A stretch of 64,000 nt of DNA from Bombyx mori (lineage: Eukaryota; Arthropoda; Insecta; Lepidoptera; Bombycidae), in contig NC_085110.1 in NCBI RefSeq assembly GCF_030269925.1, positions 7,440,001 through 7,504,000 on the forward strand, read 5' to 3'. Every line of letters begins with the position of its first letter. Position 1 is the stretch's first letter. Both the position numbers and the translations under genes were made by a program. The notes beneath the pieces were generated by a model, which saw only the letters and a program-made list of their open reading frames with translations, did no database searches and was not told the DNA's origin. Below, one piece after another: positions 13,101 through 26,000 of the stretch.

Positions 13101-16100
13101 CTACACCAGTTGTGGGGGTGTTAATGATGAGAATCTTTGTGGGGGTGAGAAATAATAATGTTAATTTTAAATGCCCAGCGAAGCGGACGGGTACAGCTAG
13201 TTAGAATTATAAAGCCAGACATCCACGTTTTCATTGTATCACATTGTAATCGGTTCTGATAGATCAGGGGTTTTCAAACTTATTTTGTCTACTGCCCACT
13301 CTGAGAATAGATTATTTTTTAGCGCCCCTATTTTTTCACCTACTTAAAAACCACTATAGCGAGAGCTCAGTCGGTGTCTAAGAGTCCTAGATGAAATTAC
13401 ATATCGCCTCCCAAACTTCTACACAACGCTCCCTTTTTTCTGGGTCTCTTACCGCCCCCCCTTTAGGCCTGCAGCGCCCACAGGGGGGCATTATCGCCTA
13501 CTTTGGAAAAGGCTGTAATAGATCATATACATACATTTCCGTGAACACTTAAATATTTATTCTGAAAATTATAGACTAATGGTCAAAACCCGCATGAAAG
13601 CGGTTTTTGTAACAAATAGATCCGACCATATGCATCTGATGTTGAAATGTCGGTTTGAAAAATTTGACATAATAAGTTAACCTAGTGTCTTATAAATCTA
13701 CTTTAAAAACTTTTTTTAGATACCTGTCACAGCCGTTTTGTGTATACGGTCATCGTGATATGGATAAATTATCGTTACTTCATTTTCTGTGCTTCTCAAT
13801 AGAGGCGACTCTGTTTTAATGTCATATTGTGCCGTGGTGCCATCCGAGTAGCCGACAATTATCATCGAATGTCCCTTTTGCTGAGAAAAAAAAGAGTTAA
13901 AACCTATTAAACAATATCCACGCACTTGTTTGTTCGCTTTCTTTTTATTGTCTGCAATAAAAAGTAACCACAAATATAGTCCGTTCAAAAGAAAATTAAA
14001 ATGTATTCTGATAGATGGAATTTCAATTTATTGAAAGACAAAGAAAGCGAAATATTGAATCCATCCAATCCATCCAATTACCAACAATCGTTTTGTAAGA
14101 AAGAGATATTACAAGTAAATCTAATGATAACAGAGAATAGTAATTTAATAGTAACATAAAAAGTATACAACTCAGAACCTTTTGTCTAAGAAATAAATTT
14201 CAGATTAAAAGATCTTCGGTCGCTTAAAAATCTATTTATTTAAATTAACCACCCAACAAACTTAACACCGGTTATTAAGCACAATAAAATTAACATCTTA
14301 TCATAACATCACCAATTACTCTTTTTCGATTAAATATATTGCACGAGCACAAATATTACAAAAATTACATGTCATTATGTTTTAATAATTGTAACGTTTA
14401 TCAACTATCCAAATTATTTATTTACATAATAATTGTCAATTTGATTTCATTACTTATTTGTTTTAAATGTTCGTTAAAACTATATTAGTTACGTTTGGCT
14501 TAAAAACCAGGACACACATAAAAACACACTCACTTTATGTGCCCAATGCTCAACATAAAAGTTTACTTACAGGTGACCAACTTATAGAAGTCGCTTGATA
14601 TTTCTTGCGATTAACGTTCATTTCTAGTCTTAATTCTGCCACGGGTATCACCTTGTAAATAATACTTTCTCTGTAACAAAAGAATGTCTTTGTCATTTTG
14701 AAATGTTAACGTGATCAAAACTCAATGGTTGTAAAACTTACATGTCGGGCAACGTGGACGGGTAAGGTACGGGGAATATGTAGGCAGAGCCGTTGGAACA
14801 AGCCGCGGCGAGTAGACCCAATTTGCATATTTTATCTACTGCACCATCTACCATAAGGTCTCTAGCTCCGGACGGACACCAATCCATGGCCCACACGACA
14901 CCAAAATCGTGCGCTAGCCCAAACACAAACTTTGGTAAACTTCTGAAACAATTTATTCCTTTTTATTTTTTTTAATCTCTCTCTCACTCTCTCTCTCACA
15001 CACACACACACACGCACGCGCGCGCACACTCACACGCACACACACGCACACGCACACACCCAAGCGCACACACCCACGCATGCACGCAAGCACGCACTTA
15101 GCACGCACACGTACCCACGCGCACGTACCCACACACACACACACATACAATTGAAGACATGCGAAGATTTGCGGAAAATTGCCTATTTATTATATCGTTA
15201 TACTGACGTTTGAATGTTGCCGAAATCCCATATCTGCAGCAAGCCGGCGTGCTCCCGGGTCACGTCGTAGTTGTACCGGGGAGAGTCGCCGGCGGCGTGG
15301 CAGGCCACCGCCAAGTACATGCCCTCCTCGCCCGTTTTGTCCTCCACGTGAGGAGGCACCCACGCTATGCAATGAATGCTGCCACCGACAAATATGATCC
15401 GGTGCTCTGTAATATTTATAAATATATCTATGTTGTATGTGTATGTGTTTGGGTATGTGTGTGTATCTGTATATACATTTATGTCTGGAAGAGATCGCTC
15501 TTATTTTATTTTTTCGGTGGACGAGCGCATAGCCCACCTGGTGTTAAGTGGTTACTGGAGCCCATAGACATCCACAACGCAAATGCGCCACACATCTTGA
15601 GATATAATTTCTAAGGTTCTTTTAAAGTTCTATCTTAGCGATAAGACCGCCAAATTGTACTTTTTGTATTTAATATATTGCATTTTTTTGTATACAATAA
15701 AGTATACCCTCTCTCTCTCTCTCTCTCAATTTTATATATTATGGCGTATATTTGTTTATTAGGTTCACACAATTCTGTATATTCAACTTACATTAAAATT
15801 CGACATTAATAAAATATAAGTACAATATCGAAATCACTCTTTCATGAAATTAGCTTTGTTTTTGTCAGAGAAAAACAGACTTAATTTAATAAAATAATAA
15901 AACTAATGATAGAAAAATATATAAAGCAAGAGAAAACTATTAATAAGAACGATATTGATACAAATCAACGGTAAAAACTATATTTGATAAAAATGAGAAA
16001 TCTATCGAGTACTAGCAGATAGCCGTGCTTTTATACTTTTTTTTTTATTGCTTTTATGTGTGGACGAGCTCACAGCCCATCTGTGGTTACCGGAGCCCAT

Positions 16101-17090
16101 AGACATCTACAATGTAAATGCGCCAACCACCTTGAGATATAAGTTCTAAGGTCTCAGTATAGTTACAACTCGTATTAAATTTATTATTCAAGAAGAATAG
16201 AATACGTTACATTTTCTCGAGATAGGGTGTTGCATAAGTTAATCTCTGTAAACGGTCGAAGGACCACTTCAACGGTCGGTTAGTTCTTTTGTCGTCTATT
16301 TTATGCACATATGAGAACGGTCAATTCGTTCCTTGTCGTCTGGTTCGTGTCGGTCTTTTAGGAAGTCAAAAAAAGTACTGCATGTCATGACTAGCGTCCG
16401 CCCTCGTTCCATTTATTTTCAAATACTTGTCAAGTCTCTATCTTAGTCTGTGTCTAGTCGTTGTAGGTCTTATGTCCTGTCAAAGAGGTTGCACGCCACG
16501 ACACTCTGGTTCACAAACTGGTCCCATAACAATGGTTACCATGACAATTGTTACTTTGTGTATAAGACAGTGAATGAAAAACCCATTCTGAATAAGATAA
16601 TAAAACTAAACGCCTAAATCGCAAAAACAGGATTTATGCCAAATTATGTACCTACACCGGTCGGATAGTTTTGAAGATCACGTAATTAGTGAATAATAAT
16701 CATTTTGTTGTAGAGTTGAAACGGATCAACACCGTGTAGTTAGTGTTCTTGAAAATGAGCTTTAAATAATACAAATAAGGACTAATTCTGAAAATGAAGG
16801 ACGTTACGATAAAAACTATGACTGTGACGTTCGAATTATGAAAATAACTTTTAAAACCATTAAATGAGATGTAAATTACTAAAGAGTATTATATTTTATA
16901 TAGCTTACTTTCTCTTTTCCAGGACTCGAATCGTTTGAAGGTCTTCCATGACGTATTATCCAAAAATTTGACTTCACATGATGTTTCGATTTTCGGTAGA
17001 TATTTATTGATACCATCCTGATCTAACGGCACATAATCAAATTTCTCCCATTCAGGAAATAAAGTTTCACCGGTCAGATGAGTTTGACAA
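10176..17090 (-). CDS. WD40-like C-terminal exons 17-25 of the GTF3C2-like gene
   Basis: Nine exons encode the beta-propeller-like part. Exon 18 has 'RIIFVGGSIHCIAWVPPH' and ends 'GLLQIWDFGN'. Exon 19 has 'FGLAHDFGVVWAMDWCPSG' and 'LGLLAAACSNGSAYIFPVP'. Exon 20 ends 'TSISWSP', and exon 21 opens 'QKGHSMIIVGYSDGTTAQYD'. The last exon has 'ITCLAFCPT' and ends 'LAVGLHSGILLLFTL'. The repeated hydrophobic-x-W/F-C-P and A/V-[AG]-x-S/H-G patterns are the D-C strands of WD repeats. In the family this domain contacts other TFIIIC subunits on the B-box. Exons 22-23 are very GC-rich compared with the rest of the gene. Confidence 0.7.
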
Positions 17091-20000
17091 CTGGAAAAAT
17101 CATAAATGTTTACAATTTGGTTGAGAATTTAACATTCCATAGGTATATTTAAATTTATATTTGTGTATATATCATCAATGGGTTTCTTATAAACTATTCA
17201 TTCGATTGTGTTCAAACTTAATGCAGGTCTTTTTGGTACTCAGGAATGATTTCTGTCATGTTAACATTCGTAGGACAGGTGGCGAACGGAATAATTCTCA
17301 AAAATTGATAATTTTCATACAATCATTAGCGATAATCAGAGCGGAGCGATAATGACTTTAGTTCGTCAATATTAAATATAAAGCAATTTTTATTTATGAC
17401 AATTTTGAAGTACAATAATTAATACATTAGTACAATAATCGTCAAACTCGTTTGGAAGTCGTGGTGTGAATCGTTTTAAAATCTTGACAGGGATCATCAA
17501 TGAGGGCTCAAGACTGAAATCTAGGGCGGCAGATTTTAGTCGCGGCATATTTGAAGAAAAAGTATTGTTTTACATAAATAAAAATTTCATATCTGTTTAC
17601 CTACATATTTTTTTATTCATTTTTAATAGGAAACATGAATTGCCAATGTAATTGAGGTTTTTAAAACTACTATAATGCACACGTATGTGACGATAGTACT
17701 CACAAGTCAAGGTAGCTACTTTGCAGATACGTTGGTATATCTGATACCTGATACGGAATTCTTGTTGCTTTAGATACCGCCGTTATACTTGAAACTGAAA
17801 ACGTAAATAATTTATAAGCACTTGTAATTAGAGAATACGGCAACATATCGGAAATTGTTCATAGAGTATAAAATAAGGTCTATTACTTGTAATCTGAAAA
17901 ATCTTACTCGCACTGTTAGTCTTATTAGTTAGTTAAGTCGTGACAATAACTTTTATTGTGTCTACGACTAGCGTAAGTAAGCTAGAGAAAATATCTATGT
18001 TATCTCAAATAACTTTTTTATGCATTAGTCTACAAGCGACGATCTTAGACACGTAATATATATTAGACTAATAGATAAAAATACAAGGATATTTCAAGAA
18101 AACTGATATTTAGGGTTACGGAAAACTTCCAAATTTAAATCTTTATAAATCTAATAAATATACTAAAACTGACCGATTTCCGGTTTTTTCTTTTTCAATT
18201 CTTTCAATTGTTCTTCTTCAACATCGGACACTGAGGAATCGATTTCGGTGTAATCAGACTCGTCATCATCGTCCGATACATTTTCCATTTTCACAGAAAC
18301 ATCAGAATCACTAGATATTTCTTCAGTTTTACAACAAACATGCTCAGTCCCTTGCTCGGTGTGTGCCCCACATTTTCCACAGACATTCTCCTGTAAAAAA
18401 AAAGTCATAACAATAAGAATACTAGAGGTGTAAAAAGTAGTTTTGAAAAAAAAATACGGGTATGATAGGGGTAGCGACAATGACATTTAGATACCCATTT
18501 ATACATAAAAAATTTATACTCCGGGTGAATTTGGTAGCAAAAAACTCTTCAGCCCTGAAAAATATGTCCCGACAACATCCTAATAAGGGCCAAAATTCGG
18601 GTCCACCGAAGGATCTCAACGAAATAAGACAACTATAACTTTAATAAAAATATAATAAAGTAACAAACTACTCATAAATAAATAGTAAAGTTGGTAAAGT
18701 AAATCTTGAGGCACTTGTTCAATACTTTACCAAAAATGATCTGTATCTACTAAAACACAGTTGTGCATATACCCAGTAAACGAGAGACTCATGTAAACGA
18801 ATATACATCAGCATTTAAATATTTGTACTTACACCATCTTCATTTTTAGAATTATAATTTTCAATGACATCTAATGCCCTGAAACAAAATTGAAAACAAT
18901 TTACAAAACGATAAATTATCTATCAATCACTAGTCAATATTTTGTAATCTCTTATACTAGATTTCTGATGCAATAATTGTGTCGGGTTTTACAATTAATT
19001 CGAATTGCAATTAATCGAATTAACTGGATTAATCCAGAATAATTAATCAACTGAATGTTGAAAATCGTGACGTGACGAGAAGCAAGTTTGATGGCCAAAT
19101 TTAATATTATAATTATTGCCAATAATATTTTAATCGGAGTGACGGCTTCAGCTTATCAAGTGAGTAGAATCAGTCATCGAGTAGAAAGAGGATAAGCAGA
19201 TTTGTCTACCCTGCAACACCCTACGCGCAGACTTCAGTCTACCTCTAACCACGGTGCTTGCAATAGCGCTAAAATATCGAGAGCTCACTAAAACTAAAAA
19301 TTGTAAAAAAAACCGTTCGATAATAACATTCACAATCCCTAATCTGATATCATGTAGTAATAAGGAACTATTTTCATCGAAGCTTTAACTTGCTCTCTAT
19401 TCTTGAACTAGTGGCCCGCTCCGGCTTCGCTCAGGACTTTAACAAAAATTTCAACGATATTTGAAGTTGTTTTATTTAAAAAAATAAAAGAACGCTTATT
19501 GTGGCATAACTATAATAGTACATATGTTGTATGACATATGTAGTCGCGACACTTTTTGTAAATAATAATGTGTGTTCTACAAAGTCGTAATGCATTATTT
19601 TATTCTATTATCAATAGTTTTCGCAGGGCACACGATGTAAAGAATGTTTTAGGTAATTTTTTTACACCTTGAGTTACATTATTGTATTATTGGATTTAAT
19701 TTTTTTCAAAAAAGATTATAGCCAATGTTACTTAGGAATAGTGTAGCTTCCAAACAGTGAAATAATTTTTCAAATCGGTTCAGTAGTTTCGGAGCCTATT
19801 CAATACAAACAAACAAACAAATATTTCCTCTTTATAATATTAGTATAGATAACTGTGTAAGGATAATTAAAGCTACTTTTACGGCTTAATTTCGTTTCGC
19901 GTTTCTTTTTTTAAAAATTGTACAAGAATAACAGTGTTTACTTTTTAGCTGCCCTTCTCCGATCTTGAGGCACTTGCTCACATTCCTTCTTCTTTTTCTT

Positions 20001-23000
20001 TTCCTCTACCAATTTCAACTTTCGTTGTATTGCATATTCCTTTTCTCGGTGCGCCGCCATGTGTTGGGATTTGTAAACGCACAAATATTTATTTTGGCAC
20101 ACTTCACATACTTCTTTGAATCGCTCCGTTTCCTGAAGTTGTAATATAAAATATTAAGTCAAGACGTGAATGGGTTTAAGCTTTGCGACAAGTTAAGGAT
20201 AATGTTTTGGCCTACATTTTCCACAGATCATAGGAAATAAAGAGAGTCAGCAAGAAAAACTCTGATAAAAGTTTCAATTTCATCGGAATGGCGGAACGGT
20301 TTCCCTCAAATCAAATCAAAAAAAAATTATTCAACATAAATGAAAGTACATACTTGTTGAACGTCAAAAAGAACTACCGCCGATTCACAAAAACTAGCCT
20401 CCGTCCTCAGAAGAACTGGCAAGAAACTCAGCAGGCATGTCTTTTTTTTTTAAATATTAGTATATTTTTTTAATATTACGTTATTTTTAAATATTCATTT
20501 TTACAATGAGTATTATAACGTAACAATTATTGCAATATTGAAATGCTCGGAGCGAGCAACTCATTCCTACTTTGCACAATTGTTATTATCTAGAAGATTG
20601 CACAATCTTCTAGATAATCATTGACTTTATAGTAAGCTTTATTGCACAGATGTTCTTTAATAGTTTTCTTAAACCTATGTATGTGTAGGTTCTGAACATC
20701 TTGTGGGATTTTGTTGTCCAGGCGCACAGACAAACATCCGAATGAATATCGTAACTTATGTAACCTACTCATCGGCACAACAAGCTTGTATTTGTTCTCC
20801 TTCAAACTTGATTGGACTGCACGGAGAAATAGACAACTGACGATGTTACGTACGTACGTACGAGCTAATAACGAGCGCTGCCTAGTCATATATGCATATC
20901 TGCGAATTTTGTTTTTATCGCACAATTCCTTCATCGCAAAAGTCGCGAGGTAAGTTTTTTTTTAACATTTGAAATCTGCCAGAGTATTATAACCCCAGCA
21001 CAGTAACATTATCCACACATTTTTCGATCCACATTTACAATAATAACAACAATAAATAACAACGCAAATTACATTTTTTCGGCTTTCATTATTATTACAC
21101 AACATGTTATTCGCTAATCGTTGAAGTAATTCGTGAACATGGGTAAAGTATGTATGACATAAGATTGGTACGTGCCTGCGGGATTCAAGCACTACCTAGT
21201 ACAGTTGCACAACTCGATACTTTTATTTTTCAAATTAAATTTTCCCGTTTTAGGCAGACGATATATCTTGTTGACGATAATCATCGTCACTCATGGACAT
21301 CAACAATTCCAGGAGCACAGCCAGACCATCGTTGTCTGGTGAACTTACGTCATACCTACGGACGCTTCGTAATACACGACACCAGAATTAATTTTATAGT
21401 ATACTAGCTGTACCCGTCCGCTTCGCTGGGCATTTAAAATTAATATTATTATTACTAACCCCCACAAAGATTCTCATCATTAACGTCCCCGCAACTGATG
21501 TAAAGAGTCGGACACTCATATAAATATTAACCTATCCATTAAGTACATGTATTTTCTACATGGATACTAAGTTTCAATCGGATGCATGGTTCAGTAGTTA
21601 TAACGGAACATCCGTAAAAACCACTATAGATTTATATTTTAGTATAGATTTGATATAGAAATCGTAAAGGAAAAAATGACTGACGTTAGTCAATAAACAA
21701 ATTACATTTAAGAAACTCACTTCTTCTGATTTACCACAAGTTAAAATATGAGCGTAGAATCCATAACACGAGGTCCTGCTTGTTCCGCAGTTCTTACAAA
21801 CCAACTTGTGAATCTTACTGTACGCTTTAAGGCGAGATTCGACGGCATAAAAATTATTCAGGTCCTGAAACATAAAAGGGAGTGGCTCATATCACGAATT
21901 TATATATATATGGACCGTTTATTATGAAAGTGGTGTAAGTCCATTTTTGAGAAAAATGAGCTATCACGTAATTCATGCTTAATTGAATGTAAATTTTTTA
22001 TATATAACTAGTCCGTATTTAATTTCTCAAAAAAATCCCATGTTTTGTACAACTTAAAATCGGTCGGTAAATGAAATTGCATAATCATCGATTATGAAAG
22101 TGGTGTAAGTCCAATTGACAGAGGTAGGTGGCATAGCCAGACCCCATATGATTTGCCTGTATTTTTAAATCAACAAATATAGTAACCTTTAATTTTCTCA
22201 AAACAAAAGAAAATAGACTTACACCACTTTCAAAATAAACGGTCCATATTTTAATACGTGAAGCAAAAACTTTGTACCCCTTTTTACGAAAGTTGCGCGG
22301 ACGGAGGATTATGAAATTTCCCACACTTATAGAGGATATAGAGAACAAGTGCAGAATGTTAATATTTTTTTAAATTAAGTATAAAAAATACATTAAATCA
22401 ATAAAAAAAAACATTACACACCCTACCATGTATTTGAAACAACACGCATGCATACTATTTGTTTATTGTCAAATTTTTCTTATTGCTTATAGTCTGTGGT
22501 CAAATTGAGAATATATTAAATATTGTTTGTCTTTATTAATATTTGTTTAAAGTGTAGTATTGGCGAAATCTGTGATTATAGAAGTATTAGTCTTTGACAA
22601 TAGAGCCATAATAGTGTACAAACTTATAATTTCAATTAATTATCGTCGAATTTCGACTACCGGACGACCACTAGTATATTAATCAATGATGTACCAACGC
22701 ACGGCAATACGGCACGATATATGTATGTATGTATGTATGTATGTAGAAATATGATAACACTTACTAATGGAACGGAACCCTCTATCCAAGCTATGTTGTA
22801 ATGCTCAGACATTGCGTGACTTTTCCAGTGAGCGTACATCACCTCTTTGGAGCAAATAGCGCACTGAACTACTGAATCTGAAAAAAAATGCAAGCAAAAA
22901 TTGAAACTATTTATTTAACTGAATGCACAGAAGTACAATGGCGGACTTAATGCCTGAGGTATTCTCTATCAGTCAACCAAGAGTGGTGTAAAGAATCCTG

Positions 23001-26000
23001 TGGTAGGTGCATAACTTAATGTAAAAATAACCAAACTGATAATAATACTTCATACATATACAAACACATACACGGTATATATATAACCACATAAACAACG
23101 TACACAATATTATATCATAATAGGTTTTAATTAGGTTTTTTTTACAATTTTTTTTACTCGTTTTGTGAGGTGAACGACCTCACGACCCACCAGCTAAAGA
23201 GCTGTTATCACAACCCCACAGACGTCACTTGAATGAATGTCTCCACTCACCTTAAGACATAAGGTCGAAATCTCAATTACATTCAATTACATCGCACCCT
23301 TAAAACCCTATAATATATTTTTCCGTTTGTACTTCGGACGCTTTACATACGTAATATTTTCATGTAATACTTCAATGTAGATTTATGTTTATAAAGACCC
23401 TAGAAATGTTACCTCCGTCTACATTCTCAAGGAACAGGTTCGATCCGCTGCACGTCTCAAAGTGTTGCTGATACGATTTCACGTATTTACGAACTAATCC
23501 ACATTTCGAACACGTTAGACCGCCACACTCTCTATTTATTTTGTACAAAAATTGCTGTACCTCCTCCTCGTTTTTTATATCCTGAAAACATCGGTTAAAA
23601 ATCCGCTGTTTATGGTCATTCAGTTCTGAACCTTCCTCTTCCTCAATAAGAGCTAAATTACCTAAGCAATCATTCTAAGTTCATTGGTATTCCTAATATT
23701 AGTTTGAACATATTAATTTTCTGATGTATTCAGATTCTGAAATTTCATATTCTTTAGCTTTCAAATCTGAGCCTTAGCTAAGACCAATATAATATATGTT
23801 ATGACTACTAAACAATTACATTTTTATATCATACTGCTATCTAATGTAAACATTAACTTAATTACTTTTTAGAGGACTTTAAAATTTCACTGGTGGTAGA
23901 CCGAGTTGTGAGCCCTATTTCTGCAGTGAAGCAGTAATGCATTTCGGTGTAAAGGGTAGGGCAGCCGTTATATTTTAAAACTGAAACATAGAACTTATGT
24001 TTCAAGTTTGGTGGCGGCATTTACGTTGTTGATGTCTATGAGCTCCGGTAACCACTTAACACCAAGTAGGCCGTAAACTCATCCACACATCTAAGCAATA
24101 AAAAAAATGTAAGATAAAGAAATTTTAATCTAACCAATATGATATTGCTACGTTACATATTTTATTATTTAAAACCTTACTAAAGGAGTTTCGCCTTCGA
24201 CCCAAGCCAAATAGTCATGATACTTGAATATATGGAAGATCCACTTTTTTGCCTCCACTTCCTTGAAGCAAACTCCACAATTCAACGTTCCTGTCAACTT
24301 TGCGTTGTTCTTGGATTCTAGTGTAGAGTCAGAAAGGTCGAGGCTGACTTCTGATGCGTTCATGCCCAGGGAGGCGGCTATGCTAGCAAACTTCTGAAAA
24401 AAAAAATTTTTACTATATTACCAGAGTCGTTTCTAAAGTTTTATTGTTGCGAGTACCTATCTGCACATCGAACAGATTGTGGTAGGAAACCCAGTTTACT
24501 CGGAGTTAGGAAATTGGGAAATTGCACACCATTAGAAAATTCAATTCACATTTCCATTTAAAATATGACCAAACATCATGTTACGTGAGACTCAACGTTA
24601 GGTATCACCTAACGAAGAGCAATAGGAGGAGCCATTTCCACTAAAACCAACTAAAAAAAACTGACTGAACAAAACTTACGTAAATATTCATTTATATTTT
24701 TTTATTAAGACGAAGGAACCCTTTATCTTTCTTCCGCCACCACATTACATACAAGTTACCTTCCAATTGAAAACCATTACCAATCACTACATAAACATAT
24801 ACGTAGTAAGCTGGGAGGTCTGTATAACACTTTGATAAGCTGTTAATATCAAATTCATATTTTAATAAAAAAAAAATTGTAAAAGAAGAGTATTGGAATA
24901 TAGAACAAATTCGCAGAACATGGTTTTACCAGTTTTAAAAAAAAACTAGGGAAGTGTCATTAAAGCTCCGACTTTTTGCTGAGCGGGTTTTGAAGATTTT
25001 CAACATAACTAAGATTAATCTTCCGAGGAGTACTCTGAACAATTGTTTGAAGTGACCCCATCATCTCCAATTTAACATCGCACTACCCGCCATCAGAGCA
25101 GAATACATTAATGCCAACTGGAAGCACTACGCTCATCCGATCTCTGTTCAGAAGCCCATTAACACGTACCAACCGACTTTTGGAATGAAGCCAGGCTCAA
25201 TTGTGCTTCTGACATTACTGACATCCATGAGCATTGGTAACCATTCACCATCAGGTAGGCCGTATGCTCATTGATACGCTTTCTAAAAAATTTAAGCCAT
25301 AAAATGCTTTCAGCTATGAAGAGTCATCAACTAATTGGTAAAAGATATTGCTGTGCTCATTTTATGTTAAAACTAAGCCATGACAATCAAAAAATTTTAT
25401 TATACTAACCTCCGGGTCACACTCTTGTACGTGTTTTATGAATGCTTTGGGATATTTACGTTGTATTTGACATTTTTTGCAAGTGAAAGTTTTACACTGT
25501 TCCCGTATCTCGAACAAATGATTTTTCACCACATCCTCATCATTCAAATTCTGTAAATACAAAATTGTTTACGAAAATCTTTCTATTTTATTTCATCAAT
25601 GAATATTATGTTGAGATCAACTCACAATAGGATTAGTTCCATCTTTCCATGCTAGATAATAGTGAGTATTTGCAATGTGATCAATCCATGACGATGACGA
25701 AACGACTTCTAGACAAACACCACATTTAACATTACTGTCGTCTTCTTTTTCATTTACCGAAACAATTTCGGTTGCATCGTTTCTCTCGCTTTTCGGAACC
25801 AACCATTCGTTTGAAGCATTCGTGGAATCGATGCTAGATTTTTCTATTCTACACGGAGTTTTATCTATAAATGAAACTGAAGCATTATTTTTATTCCGAA
25901 TTTCACTATTGGTTGTCGCGTCCTTACTATTATTACAAGAATTGTTAATTATACCGCCAGACTTCTGTTTCCTTTTGCTATTGGAAACACTTCTACGTTC

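Noticed and set aside
14953..15150. ORF rich in Cys/Val/Arg over the CA/CG tract
   Set aside because: Pure translation of a microsatellite inside an intron.
19148..19333. 61-aa minus ORF between exons 13 and 14
   Set aside because: Not in phase with either neighbour and no acceptor/donor at its ends.
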